Positions 37,113 through 46,258 of a stretch of DNA of 64,000 nucleotides are shown piece after piece; within the stretch, counting starts at the first letter, position 1, and each line of letters begins with the position of its first letter. The position numbers and the translations under genes were made by a program. A model generated the notes under the pieces. That model was not told where the DNA came from, ran no database searches, and saw only the letters and a program-made list of their open reading frames with translations. The DNA comes from Streptococcus downei MFe28 (GTDB taxonomy: Bacteria; Bacillota; Bacilli; Lactobacillales; Streptococcaceae): positions 1,364,001-1,428,000 of the forward strand of contig NZ_UHFA01000002.1 of NCBI RefSeq assembly GCF_900459175.1. The letters are read 5' to 3'.

Positions 37113-37982
37113 TTGCAAGCGATTTTGATTTTAGCTCATAGGAACTTTGACCAAGTGTATCAGCTGGCTCAGTATTTAAATTCTGATTTTGAGATCTATA
37201 TTCATTTTGATGTCAAGATGCCTTTAAATCAGTCTCAAAAGAAGCAATTAGAAGAGGTGGGCATTCACTATATTTCAGAAATAGATGTTTGTTGGGGGGC
37301 ATGGAGTGTAGCAAAAGCCAGCTATCGTCTTATGGAAGAAGCTCTGAAAAATCCTAAAATTGACTATATCCACTTTATTTCCGGACAAGATTGGCCCCTA
37401 AAAAATCCTAGTAGGATTAAGGAATTTTATGAAAACAATGACAAAATTTACTTGATGGCAAAGCCAGCTAAAGAAGAAACCAAGTCTGGTGAGCGCTTGA
37501 TTTGGTGGCAACAATTTTATTTCAATTACGATAAAATCAATCGTCGGTCGACCCTTGGTAAGCTCTACCACCGAGTTTCCCTTAGTCTCCAAAGACTCTT
37601 GCACGTCAATAAATTGAAAAAGCTAGGCATAGACCTAGAAATTTATTCAGGACCTCAGTGGTGTGACCTACCTCGTGATGTGGCCCAATACTGCCTAGAT
37701 TACATGAAGCAGCACCCCAACTATATCAAGATGTTGCAGACAAGCTTTTGCTCTGATGAGTTTTGGCTGCCAACAATTATTTACAATGCACCTCAGTTTT
37801 CTGAACGGATAGTAGCTGACTATCATCGCTATATCAAGTGGGAGGAGCAACACAACTCTTATCCAGCCATCTTAGATGAGGGGGATTTTGAGGCTATCAA
37901 GGCTAGCGGAGATTTCTTTGGCCGCAAGTTTGATATCGCTCATTCACAAAAGCTCATTGTTCGTTTAGCTGAGGAGGACTAA
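37113..37982 (+). CDS. Core-2/I-branching type glycosyltransferase (GT14-like)
   Basis: 289-aa protein resembling the Branch family of beta-1,6-N-acetylglucosaminyltransferases: ILILAHRNFDQVYQL, YIHFDVKMP, WGAWSVAKASYRLMEEAL, YIHFISGQDWPLK and SGPQWCDLPRDV follow the family order. Starts with TTG at 37113, nine bases after AGGAG within the end of glf, so it is translationally close to glf. Acceptor and sugar are inferred from the family only. Confidence 0.82.
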   Translation: MQAILILAHRNFDQVYQLAQYLNSDFEIYIHFDVKMPLNQSQKKQLEEVGIHYISEIDVCWGAWSVAKASYRLMEEALKNPKIDYIHFISGQDWPLKNPSRIKEFYENNDKIYLMAKPAKEETKSGERLIWWQQFYFNYDKINRRSTLGKLYHRVSLSLQRLLHVNKLKKLGIDLEIYSGPQWCDLPRDVAQYCLDYMKQHPNYIKMLQTSFCSDEFWLPTIIYNAPQFSERIVADYHRYIKWEEQHNSYPAILDEGDFEAIKASGDFFGRKFDIAHSQKLIVRLAEED

Positions 37983-38040
37983 AACAAGTCCCTTTTAGTA
38001 TTTGCTAAATGACCTTATTTTTACCACAAGAAGGAAGCCC

Positions 38041-39261
38041 ATGAAAATTAGAATTGACAAGGAATCAATTTCAGATTTTATTCTTTATGCTGTTCTGGCA
38101 GTCTATATCTTTTTTGCCATTCTCAATGCCAGCTTTTTTGTCCAACATATTCCGGGGGCTTTGTTTAAACTTGTCAATTACATGGCCTTAGCTGCCATGG
38201 TAGTTGTTGAAGTGCTGCATTTGAATTATACGCGCCGAACCATCTTTGCTGTTCCTGTTCTATTGGTACTCTTCGCTATTTCTTATAAAGTTGCTGGCAT
38301 CTTTTCTAATGTTTCGGTTATTATCCTCTTTAGCTATTTTTATCGGCGGCAGCCGTTAGAAACAGTTGCTAAAGTGGCTTGTGTCAGCAGTATCTTGGCC
38401 TTGTTTTTAGTCATTTTTAGCAGTCATATTGGTTTTATTCCAAACTACTTAGAAGCGAATGAAGGTCGGATTCGTCATTATATCGGTTTTCGTTATTCCC
38501 TTTTTCCGTCAACAGTCATGTTCAACATCAGCTCGATTCGCTTCTTTCTTAAGAGAAATAGGGTTAAACTCTACGAGCTAGCTGTTTTGCTGCTGGCTAA
38601 CTATTGGATTTTTAGGCAGACTGACTCACGTCTGACCTTCTTTACCGCTATTTTGCTCCTCTTAATCTGGGGAGTCCTTAAATATTATCCACAACTCATG
38701 GCCAAGTTTCGGTCAATTTTGTCCATCTTCATCTTATCCTATCCCTTCACCTTTTTAACCAGCCTCTGGTTTAGCTTCAACTATTCGCAAGTTTCTTCCT
38801 TCCAGCTTTACCTTAATAATGTTATGGGAGGACGGCTCTATCTCATGCACAAATCCATGGGGCTTTACGGTTTTAAGCTGACAGGTCAGAAAATTTCTTG
38901 GGTCGGTAATGGACTTAATAATTTGGGGAGAGTGACCCATTCCTCCTATCTTTATGTGGATAACCTCTATATGCAGTTTCTGCAGAGTTTTGGCCTGATT
39001 GTTACTCTAGCTTTTGTGGTAGGGATGACAGTGGTTATGTATAAGCTCTATCGTCAGAAAGCCATGTATCTCTATATCATTTTCATCAGCTTAGCCTTCC
39101 ATGGTCTGATTGATGATTTGATTTCAAATTTGCACTATAGTATTTTTCCGATTCTACTAGGTATGCTTTATATTGAGCATTACCGTCTAAGGTCTAGGGA
39201 TGAAGGAGTTGAGCCAATCAGGCTGGGGGATGCTCCTGCTAGCAGTTCGAAGAATTTCTAA
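38041..39261 (+). CDS. wzy: Wzy-type polysaccharide polymerase
   Basis: 406-aa protein with about ten to eleven membrane segments and a large loop in the second half, the pattern of O-antigen/capsule polymerases. As usual for Wzy, sequence similarity is low and the call relies on topology and position between wzx and the transferases. I chose the ATG at 38041 (AGAAGGAAG upstream); a TTG at 38002 lacks a ribosome site. No other polymerase candidate is present in the cluster. Confidence 0.8.
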   Translation: MKIRIDKESISDFILYAVLAVYIFFAILNASFFVQHIPGALFKLVNYMALAAMVVVEVLHLNYTRRTIFAVPVLLVLFAISYKVAGIFSNVSVIILFSYFYRRQPLETVAKVACVSSILALFLVIFSSHIGFIPNYLEANEGRIRHYIGFRYSLFPSTVMFNISSIRFFLKRNRVKLYELAVLLLANYWIFRQTDSRLTFFTAILLLLIWGVLKYYPQLMAKFRSILSIFILSYPFTFLTSLWFSFNYSQVSSFQLYLNNVMGGRLYLMHKSMGLYGFKLTGQKISWVGNGLNNLGRVTHSSYLYVDNLYMQFLQSFGLIVTLAFVVGMTVVMYKLYRQKAMYLYIIFISLAFHGLIDDLISNLHYSIFPILLGMLYIEHYRLRSRDEGVEPIRLGDAPASSSKNF

Positions 39262-39315
39262 ATCAAGGACTTACATCTTTGATGTTCAGTTTTAAAATAG
39301 GGAAAGGAGAAGCAG

Positions 39316-40323
39316 ATGTTAACCAGCAGCAAACCATTTATCAGCGTGATTATTCCCGTTCATAATGCCGAGACAACGCTTTTGCGTGCTCTGGACAGTT
39401 TGGCTTTTCCCGACTGTGAAATCATTTTGGTTGAGAATAGCTCAACCGACAATTCCTACCAGCTGGCTTGTGATTATGCCAAGGAGAATAATCGTTTCAA
39501 GGTCTTTCAGTCAGCTCCGGGAGTTTCCAATGCCCGCAATAAGGGGTTGGATCAGGCCAATGGTGAATGGATTTTCTTCCTGGATGCGGATGATTTCTTT
39601 TTCAAGGAAAATTTGACAGGAATTGCCGATAAACTCAGCTCTAGTCAGAGCGATATTGTTGCCTATAATTTCCACAAGGGCGGTCATCTCGTTGAGCTTT
39701 TTGAGGTGGTTGAGGATTTCCGTCGGCCAGAGGAAAGAGAAGCTTTTATCAGTCGCTGTCTTCATCGGCCGACCCAGTACATGACAGTCTGGAGCAAGGC
39801 TTTTCGAGCACGTTTAGTTAAAAGCTTGCGATTTGATCCTAATTTGCGAGTATCTGAGGATAGTAATTTTTTCCTGCAGGCGCTCTTGCGAGCTCAGGCT
39901 ATTTCAACCTCACCTGATCTGCTTTACCACTATTCTATTGATGGCTCATCGACCATGCGAACCTTTGATCAATCTAAATTAGATGGGTATTTGGCAGCCC
40001 TGACTTCGGCTCAAACCATTATAGAAGGTCAATCAACAGCTTTGCAAGAGGCCTTTGCCGCCTATAGTCTGGCTCAGTTCAATATAGGAATGGTGCGGGA
40101 GGTCTTTCACCAAAGCAATCCGCAGTCTTACAAGGCAAAAATTGCTAGGATGAAGGAGCTCAGTCGTTCAGAACTCTTTGCCTCCGCTTTTGCTGGGATG
40201 AGTCTGAAACAGGTCAAGAGTTTGGGTGATATCCCCCTCTGGTTAATCAAGTATCATGCTTATCGTTTGGCCTCGCTAGTCTATCTGGTTAGGGTCAGAC
40301 AGAATGCCCATAAGGAAAGGTGA
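39316..40323 (+). CDS. Family 2 glycosyltransferase
   Basis: 335-aa GT-A fold enzyme: FISVIIPVHNAETTLLRALDSL at the N-terminus, ENSSTDNSY, SNARNKGLDQANGEWIFFLDADDFF with the DxD metal motif (DAD). GAAAGGAGAAGCAG precedes the ATG. Its last bases lie close to the next gene, four bases from the GTG start. Sugar unknown. Confidence 0.9.
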   Translation: MLTSSKPFISVIIPVHNAETTLLRALDSLAFPDCEIILVENSSTDNSYQLACDYAKENNRFKVFQSAPGVSNARNKGLDQANGEWIFFLDADDFFFKENLTGIADKLSSSQSDIVAYNFHKGGHLVELFEVVEDFRRPEEREAFISRCLHRPTQYMTVWSKAFRARLVKSLRFDPNLRVSEDSNFFLQALLRAQAISTSPDLLYHYSIDGSSTMRTFDQSKLDGYLAALTSAQTIIEGQSTALQEAFAAYSLAQFNIGMVREVFHQSNPQSYKAKIARMKELSRSELFASAFAGMSLKQVKSLGDIPLWLIKYHAYRLASLVYLVRVRQNAHKER

Positions 40324-40327
40324 ACCT

Positions 40328-41479
40328 GTGAAAAAAGTTCTAATTTTTGGTATGAATGAGAACCCTGGCGGAGTCGAATCTTTCTTGATGAATTATGTTA
40401 GGCGATTTGATCAAACCAAACTGCATGTCGATTTTTTATGCAATTCCATGAATCCTATTGCCTATGAAGAAGAGCTTGTTCAAAGGGGAGCAAGTATTTT
40501 TCATATTACGGCTCGCAGTCAAAATCCCTTCAAATATTATGGTGAGATCCATCATTTCTTTAAGGAGCATGCCAAGGACTATGATGCCCTCTGGGTCAAT
40601 ATCAATAGTCTGGCTAATATTGACTATCTCAAACTAGCCAAGAAGTATGGGATTCCCGTGCGTATTGTTCACAGCCATAATAGTCAAAACATGGACAGCC
40701 GCTTACGGGGTAAGCTCCATAATCACAATAAAAAGCGGATAGCCAACTGGGCAACCGACTTTTGGGCCTGTGCGGACAAGGCTGCTGCTTGGTTCTATGA
40801 GGGAGAGATTCTCAAGCAGTCTAAAATTATTCCCAATGCCATTGATATTGAAGCCAGTTGCTTTTCTGAAGCAGCCCGTCAGTCTATCCGTCAGCAGTAT
40901 CAGCTCCAAGATGCCTACGTTATTGGCAATGTCGGCCGCCTGCATTTTCAGAAGAACCAAGATTTCATCCTTCGTGTTTTTGCTGAGCTGGTCAAGCTCA
41001 AGCCTAAAGCTCGTTTGGTTTTGATTGGTCAAGGAGATGATGAAGCTATGCTCAAAACCTTGGCTGATGAGTTAGGCGTGGCTGATAAGGTCATCTTTGC
41101 CGGTGTACAGAATAATGTATCCGAATGGCTTAGTGCCTTTGACCTCTTTTTCTTTCCATCCAAGTTTGAAGGCCTGCCCTTAGCGCCTTTTGAAGCACAG
41201 GCCAATGGTCTGCCTGTTTTAATGTCGGAAGAAGGGGTTCCACAGGAGATTAAGATTAATCCTAATGTTTATTTTGCTTCTTTAGCAAAATCGTCTCAGG
41301 ATTGGGCAAAGCTGATCGAAAAGCTGTCTGAGCAGGACAGCCGCCTGTCCGAGCAAGAAATTGCCCGACACTTCCAAGACTCTGGTTATGACATTCGCCA
41401 TGCCGCTCAAGGATTAGAAAACGACCTGTTGAGAATGCTTAACCAGAGAGGGAAAGGAAATAATAATGCCCAAAATTGA
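40328..41479 (+). CDS. Family 4 glycosyltransferase (EpsF/CapH-like)
   Basis: 383-aa GT-B retaining transferase. MNENPGGVESFLMNYVRR binds near the acceptor; IVHSHNSQNM and the C-terminal FPSKFEGLPLAPFEAQANGLPVL with the E-x7-E type motif bind the nucleotide sugar. I place the start at GTG 40328 (GGAAAGG upstream, no overlap with the preceding gene) rather than an earlier in-frame codon at 40304. Its 3' end overlaps the next gene by 14 bases. Confidence 0.88.
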   Translation: MKKVLIFGMNENPGGVESFLMNYVRRFDQTKLHVDFLCNSMNPIAYEEELVQRGASIFHITARSQNPFKYYGEIHHFFKEHAKDYDALWVNINSLANIDYLKLAKKYGIPVRIVHSHNSQNMDSRLRGKLHNHNKKRIANWATDFWACADKAAAWFYEGEILKQSKIIPNAIDIEASCFSEAARQSIRQQYQLQDAYVIGNVGRLHFQKNQDFILRVFAELVKLKPKARLVLIGQGDDEAMLKTLADELGVADKVIFAGVQNNVSEWLSAFDLFFFPSKFEGLPLAPFEAQANGLPVLMSEEGVPQEIKINPNVYFASLAKSSQDWAKLIEKLSEQDSRLSEQEIARHFQDSGYDIRHAAQGLENDLLRMLNQRGKGNNNAQN

Positions 41480-42458
41480 TTTTGTAGTTCCTTGGGTAGA
41501 TGGCAGTGACCCCGACTGGCTCAGGGATAAGGCCAAGTATGAGACGGATCCAAGTGTGGAGGCTCCTCAGGCAGATAGTCCTAACCGCTATCGAGAAATG
41601 TCTGCTTTTAACTACTGGTTTCGGGCGGTCGAAGCGTATGCTCCTTGGGTTAATAAAATCTTCTTTGTTACCTACGGCCATGTTCCTGACTGGCTGGATA
41701 CCAGCCACCCAAAGTTGCGCTTGGTCCGACATGAGGATTATATTCCAAAGGATTATTTGCCAACCTTTAATTCTAATGTGATTGAACTCAACCTGCATCG
41801 TATCCCTGACTTGAGCGAGCATTTTGTCCTTTTTGGTGATGATATTTTTATCAATCGGCCCGTTGAGCCGGCTGATTTCTTCCACAAAGGTTTTCCAAGG
41901 CTGCAGGCCATCTATCGTCCCATTATTCCTCGGGGTGAATTTAATCATATCGAGGTTAATAATGGCCGCTTGCTCAACAAGTATTTTTACCATAAACCTA
42001 ATTTGAAGAAACATCTAGGCAAATATTTTAATTATCGCTATGGTAAGTTCAATCTCTATAATTTCCTCAGTCTCTTTTATTCGGGAATTATGGGTTATCA
42101 GGATGCCCATGTCGGAATGCCTTCGCTCAAATCTACCTACAAGGAAGTTTGGGAGAAGGAGGGGACTTATTTAGATGAGATGTGTCACAATCGTTTTCGT
42201 AGCATACAGGACTTAAACCATTGGGCTTTTGGGTATTGGAATATTGAGACCAATCGTTTTTATCCGCAAACTCTAAAAATTGGTAAGTATATTCCGATTG
42301 CAGATAAGGAACAGATTGCTAAATTAATCCGTCAGTCGAACTATAAGATGGTTTGCATCAATGATGATGAAAGTTCTGTTGACTTTCAAGCAGAGAATGC
42401 TTGGATTAGTAAAATCTTAGCAGAAAAATTTTCTGACAAGTCTTCTTTTGAGAAATAG
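41466..42458 (+). CDS. Stealth-family sugar-1-phosphate transferase
   Basis: 330 aa with the Stealth conserved regions: CR1 IDFVVPWVDGSDPDWL at the N-terminus, CR2 with NSNVIELNLHRIPDLSEHFVLFGDDIFI, CR3 and CR4 toward the C-terminus (CHNRFRSIQDLNHW). Family enzymes transfer hexose-1-phosphate, giving phosphodiester links, as with the GalNAc-1-phosphate transferases of oral streptococcal receptor polysaccharides. AGGGAAAGG precedes the ATG, and the gene overlaps the upstream GT by 14 bases. This predicts a phosphodiester in the repeat unit. Confidence 0.9.
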   Translation: MPKIDFVVPWVDGSDPDWLRDKAKYETDPSVEAPQADSPNRYREMSAFNYWFRAVEAYAPWVNKIFFVTYGHVPDWLDTSHPKLRLVRHEDYIPKDYLPTFNSNVIELNLHRIPDLSEHFVLFGDDIFINRPVEPADFFHKGFPRLQAIYRPIIPRGEFNHIEVNNGRLLNKYFYHKPNLKKHLGKYFNYRYGKFNLYNFLSLFYSGIMGYQDAHVGMPSLKSTYKEVWEKEGTYLDEMCHNRFRSIQDLNHWAFGYWNIETNRFYPQTLKIGKYIPIADKEQIAKLIRQSNYKMVCINDDESSVDFQAENAWISKILAEKFSDKSSFEK

Positions 42459-42460
42459 AA

Positions 42461-43525
42461 ATGATGAAAAAATATCAAATTGTTGAAGTGCGTGGCGCTG
42501 ATATGCAGCATGCTGGTAGTAAGGCAACAAATGATGTTGCCAAGATTGTAGAACTGCAAGGTTTTGAGCCTTTTAACATTCGATTACAGTCGCAAAAGTC
42601 TAGTTTTTTGACCAAGCTGACCAATCAAATCGCTTTTTATCAAGATTGGAAGAAAGCTTATCAAAAGATTGAAAAGGGGAGCATCGTCCTTTTGCAGCAT
42701 CCTTTTCATCACCGTCAGTTGGGGCGGGAAAAGTTTCTCCGTCGTTTAAAGCAGGACAAGCAGGTTCGTTTTATCTGCCTGGTTCATGATGTCGAGGAGT
42801 TACGCAATGTTTCCTACCTCAATAACGACCTGCATAAAAGAGAATTTAAGTTCATGCTTGAAATCGCTGACCAGCTGATTGTCCACAATCAGGCTATGAA
42901 GGACTTTTTCCTAACCAAGGGTGTAGCAGAGGACAGGCTTGTGGTACTGGGGATTTTTGATTACCTGACCGAGCTTGAGCCTGAGGAAGCCCTCTTTTCT
43001 AAGTCGGTTGCCATCGCCGGAAATCTCAGTTCCAGAAAGAGTCCCTATATCTCCAAGATTGCGGAGCTTGACGGTCTGAGATTTGATCTCTACGGCCCCA
43101 ATTATATCCAGCAGAAAACTGGTAATCAAGTGCACTACCATGGTTCTTTTCCGCCCGATCAGCTGCCAACTCAGCTCAAGCAAGGCTTTGGTCTGGTCTG
43201 GGATGGAGATTCCCTTGAGGAGTGCAGCGGTCCTTTTGGAAATTATCTGCGCTACAATAACCCCCATAAGCTTTCTCTTTATATTGCTTCTGGTTTGCCA
43301 GTAATCGTATGGAGTCAGGCGGCTTTGGCAGGCTTTGTGCAGGAGCAGGGGATTGGTCTGGTTGTTAGTGACTTGCATGAGCTTCTGCAGAATTTTGCTC
43401 AGTTAAGTCAAGTCAGCTACCAGAGCTTTGCCCAAAACAGTTTGCGCCTCAGCCAAGAACTCCGCTCAGGGCATTACACCAAACAGGCGGTAGATGAGGC
43501 AGTTGCTAGGCTGAATAATCAATGA
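42461..43525 (+). CDS. Putative galactofuranosyltransferase A
   Basis: 354-aa protein. Conserved parts are FICLVHDVEELR, QLIVHNQAMKDFF, SVAIAGNLS, FGLVWDGDSLEECSGPFGNYLRYNNPHKLSLYIASGLPVI. This pattern matches the beta-1,6-galactofuranosyltransferase family of streptococcal and lactococcal polysaccharide loci (GT-B like). It starts two bases after the Stealth gene and has a weak ribosome site, so it is probably coupled. It is paralogous to the next gene. Linkage is inferred from family and from glf. Confidence 0.8.
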   Translation: MMKKYQIVEVRGADMQHAGSKATNDVAKIVELQGFEPFNIRLQSQKSSFLTKLTNQIAFYQDWKKAYQKIEKGSIVLLQHPFHHRQLGREKFLRRLKQDKQVRFICLVHDVEELRNVSYLNNDLHKREFKFMLEIADQLIVHNQAMKDFFLTKGVAEDRLVVLGIFDYLTELEPEEALFSKSVAIAGNLSSRKSPYISKIAELDGLRFDLYGPNYIQQKTGNQVHYHGSFPPDQLPTQLKQGFGLVWDGDSLEECSGPFGNYLRYNNPHKLSLYIASGLPVIVWSQAALAGFVQEQGIGLVVSDLHELLQNFAQLSQVSYQSFAQNSLRLSQELRSGHYTKQAVDEAVARLNNQ

Positions 43526-43569
43526 CTTTCTTGCTATTGCGGTTGGATTTCTAATACAGTGGATAAAAA

Positions 43570-44604
43570 ATGACAAAAAAATATTTATTAGATTTTATCA
43601 GAGATGATAGCAATACGGCGGCCTCTAAGGCTGAGCGTGATGTCAGCAGTTTTCTTAAAACGATGGGCTTCTTAGGTATTAATTACGATATGAGCCTTCC
43701 CAGAGCTGTTAAGATTTTAGGTGAGAACTATATCTTAGCCAAGAAAATCAAAGGGATTCAGGCTGACGATATCTGCTTTCTGCAGTATTCCATGTTTGGG
43801 CGTCCTTCTTTGAAGAAGCTCCTCAAGAAATTAGCTTTTAACCGGCGCAAGATTCTTCTTATTCATGATATTGAAACTCTGCGCGAGCAAAGGGGAGCTA
43901 GTGAGATTGCTGAGGAAGTGGCAGTTTTAAATCAGGCTCAGTGCCTGATTGTCCATAATGACAATATGAAGGCTTGGCTTAGTCAAAATGGTGTCCAAGT
44001 TTCTATGGTTTCTTTAGAAATTTTTGACTATGCCCAGCCTGTCGATCTGCAAGAGGTGCTTGTTCAGAATTGGAAAACAGTAGTCTTTGCAGGAAATCTG
44101 GATAAGAGTGGCTTTTTGAGAGAACTTCATACGCAAACACCTTTTTACCTTTATGGTCTCAAAAGTGATGACCAATCTTATTCGGAAAATTTAACTTACT
44201 GTGGGTCAAAAACACCTACGGAGATTCCATCAACAGTCAGTCAATATGGTTATGGTCTCGTTTGGGACGGTCCTGCGGTAGATTCTTGCCAAGGGCCTTT
44301 TGGCGACTATATGCGCTACAACAATCCTCACAAGATTTCGCTTTATCTCAGTAGTAATCTTCCTGTCATCATCTGGAAAGAGGCAGCTCTGGCCCCCTTT
44401 ATCGAAAAGCATGGTTTGGGTTTAACCCTAGATTCTCTTGCAGACTTGGATGACCAATTGACTCAACTGAGCCAAGATGATTATGACCAGATGAAAGCTA
44501 ATTGTAAGGCTATAGGCAAACAGCTGAGAAATGGCTATTACACCATTAAGGCCGCTCAAGCAGCGGTGGAAGTGGTTATTAATGATAAAAGGAGACTCAC
44601 ATGA
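43570..44604 (+). CDS. Putative galactofuranosyltransferase B
   Basis: 344 aa, clearly paralogous to the preceding gene: ILLIHDIETLREQ, CLIVHNDNMKAWL, TVVFAGNLDKS, GLVWDGPAVDSCQGPFGDYMRYNNPHKISLYLSSNLPVIIW occupy the same positions. The two have diverged strongly outside these motifs, so they likely act on different acceptors. Last four bases overlap the acyltransferase gene (ATGA). Confidence 0.8.
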   Translation: MTKKYLLDFIRDDSNTAASKAERDVSSFLKTMGFLGINYDMSLPRAVKILGENYILAKKIKGIQADDICFLQYSMFGRPSLKKLLKKLAFNRRKILLIHDIETLREQRGASEIAEEVAVLNQAQCLIVHNDNMKAWLSQNGVQVSMVSLEIFDYAQPVDLQEVLVQNWKTVVFAGNLDKSGFLRELHTQTPFYLYGLKSDDQSYSENLTYCGSKTPTEIPSTVSQYGYGLVWDGPAVDSCQGPFGDYMRYNNPHKISLYLSSNLPVIIWKEAALAPFIEKHGLGLTLDSLADLDDQLTQLSQDDYDQMKANCKAIGKQLRNGYYTIKAAQAAVEVVINDKRRLT

Positions 44605-45608
44605 AACGTATTCAATGGCTGGATTTTGGTAAGGGATTTACTATCTTTTTGGTGCTGGTTGGTCATGTCTTTAAGGGCATGCAGACCTCTGGAGCCTTTG
44701 AGGTCTATCATAACAGCTTCCAGTTTATTATCCAATGTTTTTACATCTTCCATATACCGGTTTTCTTTGCTCTGTCAGGCTACCTCTTTAAGCCAGTCAA
44801 GAATCTGCAGGCTTACCCTAAGTATGTCCTCAAAAAATCCTTGAATCTCCTGATTCCCTATGTCCTCTTTTGTGTAACTTACTTCTTTTTCCAGAAATTA
44901 GGTGGCGGGAGTGTTAGGGAAGGAACTTCGCTGGCGGATTTATTAGCCATCTATAGGCGGCCGATTGCCGTTTCTTGGTATCTTTATGTGCTCTGGGGTG
45001 TCAGCCTCTATGTTGGTCTGCTTTCGGTTTTCATCAAGGATCAGAAGAAGCTCTTGGCTGTTACAGCTCTGACCAGTCTCATCAGTTATCCCTTGCATTC
45101 ATCTATTTTCCTCTTGCAGGGGACTCTGCTCTGGTCTGGTATCTATTGCTTGGGTTCCTTCTTAAGTCAAGTCTCTCTGGAAAAGTTATCGGCCAATTTT
45201 GCTAAGAAAATTTCTCTGCTCTTGGGCTTGATTGCACTCTATCTGCTTTGGTGGACTCAGTTTGATTTTAAGCAGGGCGTGAGCTATCTGACACCAGGCC
45301 TTGAGGGTCCTGTCTTTGTTCTCAGTGTCTTTTTGGCTTTTCTAGTCTATCCCCGTCTGCCCCACAATGGCCTTTTCAACTATTTTGCGGATAAGGGAAA
45401 ATCTAGCCTGATTATTTATATCTTTCACTCGCCGGTCTTAAGCGCCATTCGGATTATCCTTTTGAAATTGGGTATCCATGCTATGTTGCTCCATCTTTTC
45501 ATCGGAGTTATAGCAGGCTGGCTGATTAGCCTCTTCATCGCCTACCTATTCAACAAAATCAAGTTCCTTAATTTCTTCCTTGCACCAACCAAGTATATTA
45601 GGTTATAA
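44601..45608 (+). CDS. Membrane acyltransferase (acyltransferase 3 family)
   Basis: 335-aa integral membrane protein with about ten hydrophobic segments. RIQWLDFGKGFTIFLVLVGHVFKG carries the family histidine (GH) and IFHIPVFFALSGYLFKP is the second signature. Such proteins O-acetylate sugars of surface polysaccharides; comparable genes end receptor polysaccharide loci. Start overlaps the Galf transferase stop by four bases; a terminator follows the stop by about 20 bases, so this closes the cluster. Confidence 0.88.
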   Translation: MKRIQWLDFGKGFTIFLVLVGHVFKGMQTSGAFEVYHNSFQFIIQCFYIFHIPVFFALSGYLFKPVKNLQAYPKYVLKKSLNLLIPYVLFCVTYFFFQKLGGGSVREGTSLADLLAIYRRPIAVSWYLYVLWGVSLYVGLLSVFIKDQKKLLAVTALTSLISYPLHSSIFLLQGTLLWSGIYCLGSFLSQVSLEKLSANFAKKISLLLGLIALYLLWWTQFDFKQGVSYLTPGLEGPVFVLSVFLAFLVYPRLPHNGLFNYFADKGKSSLIIYIFHSPVLSAIRIILLKLGIHAMLLHLFIGVIAGWLISLFIAYLFNKIKFLNFFLAPTKYIRL

Positions 45609-45628
45609 AATTGCATAAAAGAGTAAGT

Positions 45629-45649
45629 CTCAGCCTAGCTGGGATTTTT
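45629..45649 (+). terminator. Terminator of polysaccharide cluster
   Basis: CTCAGC-CTA-GCTGGG (one G-U pair) followed by ATTTTT, 20 bases after the acyltransferase stop. The following 45650-45907 has no convincing gene, although a long frame passes through it into the antitoxin gene. Confidence 0.65.
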
Positions 45650-45907
45650 AAATTAAGGAACCTAGTTCTCGCTCTTGCTCAAACTGCATCAATAGCTCTA
45701 AATTCAGCTTCGCCATTCTGGCTCGCTTTATTAAGAGCTATAGAAAAAAGCGACCAAGGAAGCCTTGGCCACTTCATTACAATAGAATTCCCTTACTTTC
45801 ACGCACGCATGAACCATAGGGCGCTGAACTCAATCAGTCTTATACTAAATAATATCTTACCAAAATCTGTCCTGAATTCCACTATTTTATTTATTTCTGC
45901 CTATTTG

Positions 45908-45936
45908 TTGACAGCTACGTCAGATAATTGTATAGT
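45908..45936 (+). promoter_or_regulatory. Promoter of RelBE-type module
   Basis: Consensus TTGACA (45908-45913), 17-base spacer, TATAGT (45931-45936), 34 bases before the antitoxin ATG. Confidence 0.8.
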
Positions 45937-45970
45937 ACTTGTAAAACTAAGTGTATTACAGGAGGCCCTT

Positions 45971-46258
45971 ATGTCAACTTTAACAAGAGATAAACTTTAT
46001 AATTTTCGGGTAAATAGTAAACAACTGGAGAAGGCTAAGGAGATACTTCAGGCTAGAGATATTTCTATTTCAGATGCACTTAACCTCTTTGTTAATCAGA
46101 TTATTGAAAAGAATGATTTGCCTATTAAGACACAAGAAGAGGTTAAAGCGGAAAAATTTCTTGCTCAGCTGACTGATGAGCTTGACAAGGGCTATCAGGA
46201 TGTTCTTAATGGTCGCTTACTAGATGCTGATGAGGTCTTTAGAGAGTATGACTTATAA
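45971..46258 (+). CDS. RelB/DinJ-family antitoxin
   Basis: 95-aa protein with a ribbon-helix-helix N-terminus (LYNFRVNSKQLEKAKEILQARDISISDALNLFVNQII) and an acidic C-terminal tail that would wrap the toxin. The ATG at 45971 has a strong ACAGGAGG at eight bases; a longer upstream frame from 45611 crosses the promoter and is rejected. The toxin gene starts inside its last 11 bases. RelB-type proteins autorepress with their toxin. Confidence 0.88.
   Translation: MSTLTRDKLYNFRVNSKQLEKAKEILQARDISISDALNLFVNQIIEKNDLPIKTQEEVKAEKFLAQLTDELDKGYQDVLNGRLLDADEVFREYDL

Noticed and set aside
45611-45970. In-frame N-terminal extension of the RelB-type antitoxin
   Set aside because: It crosses the terminator and the TTGACA/TATAGT promoter; a strong ribosome site serves the ATG at 45971.
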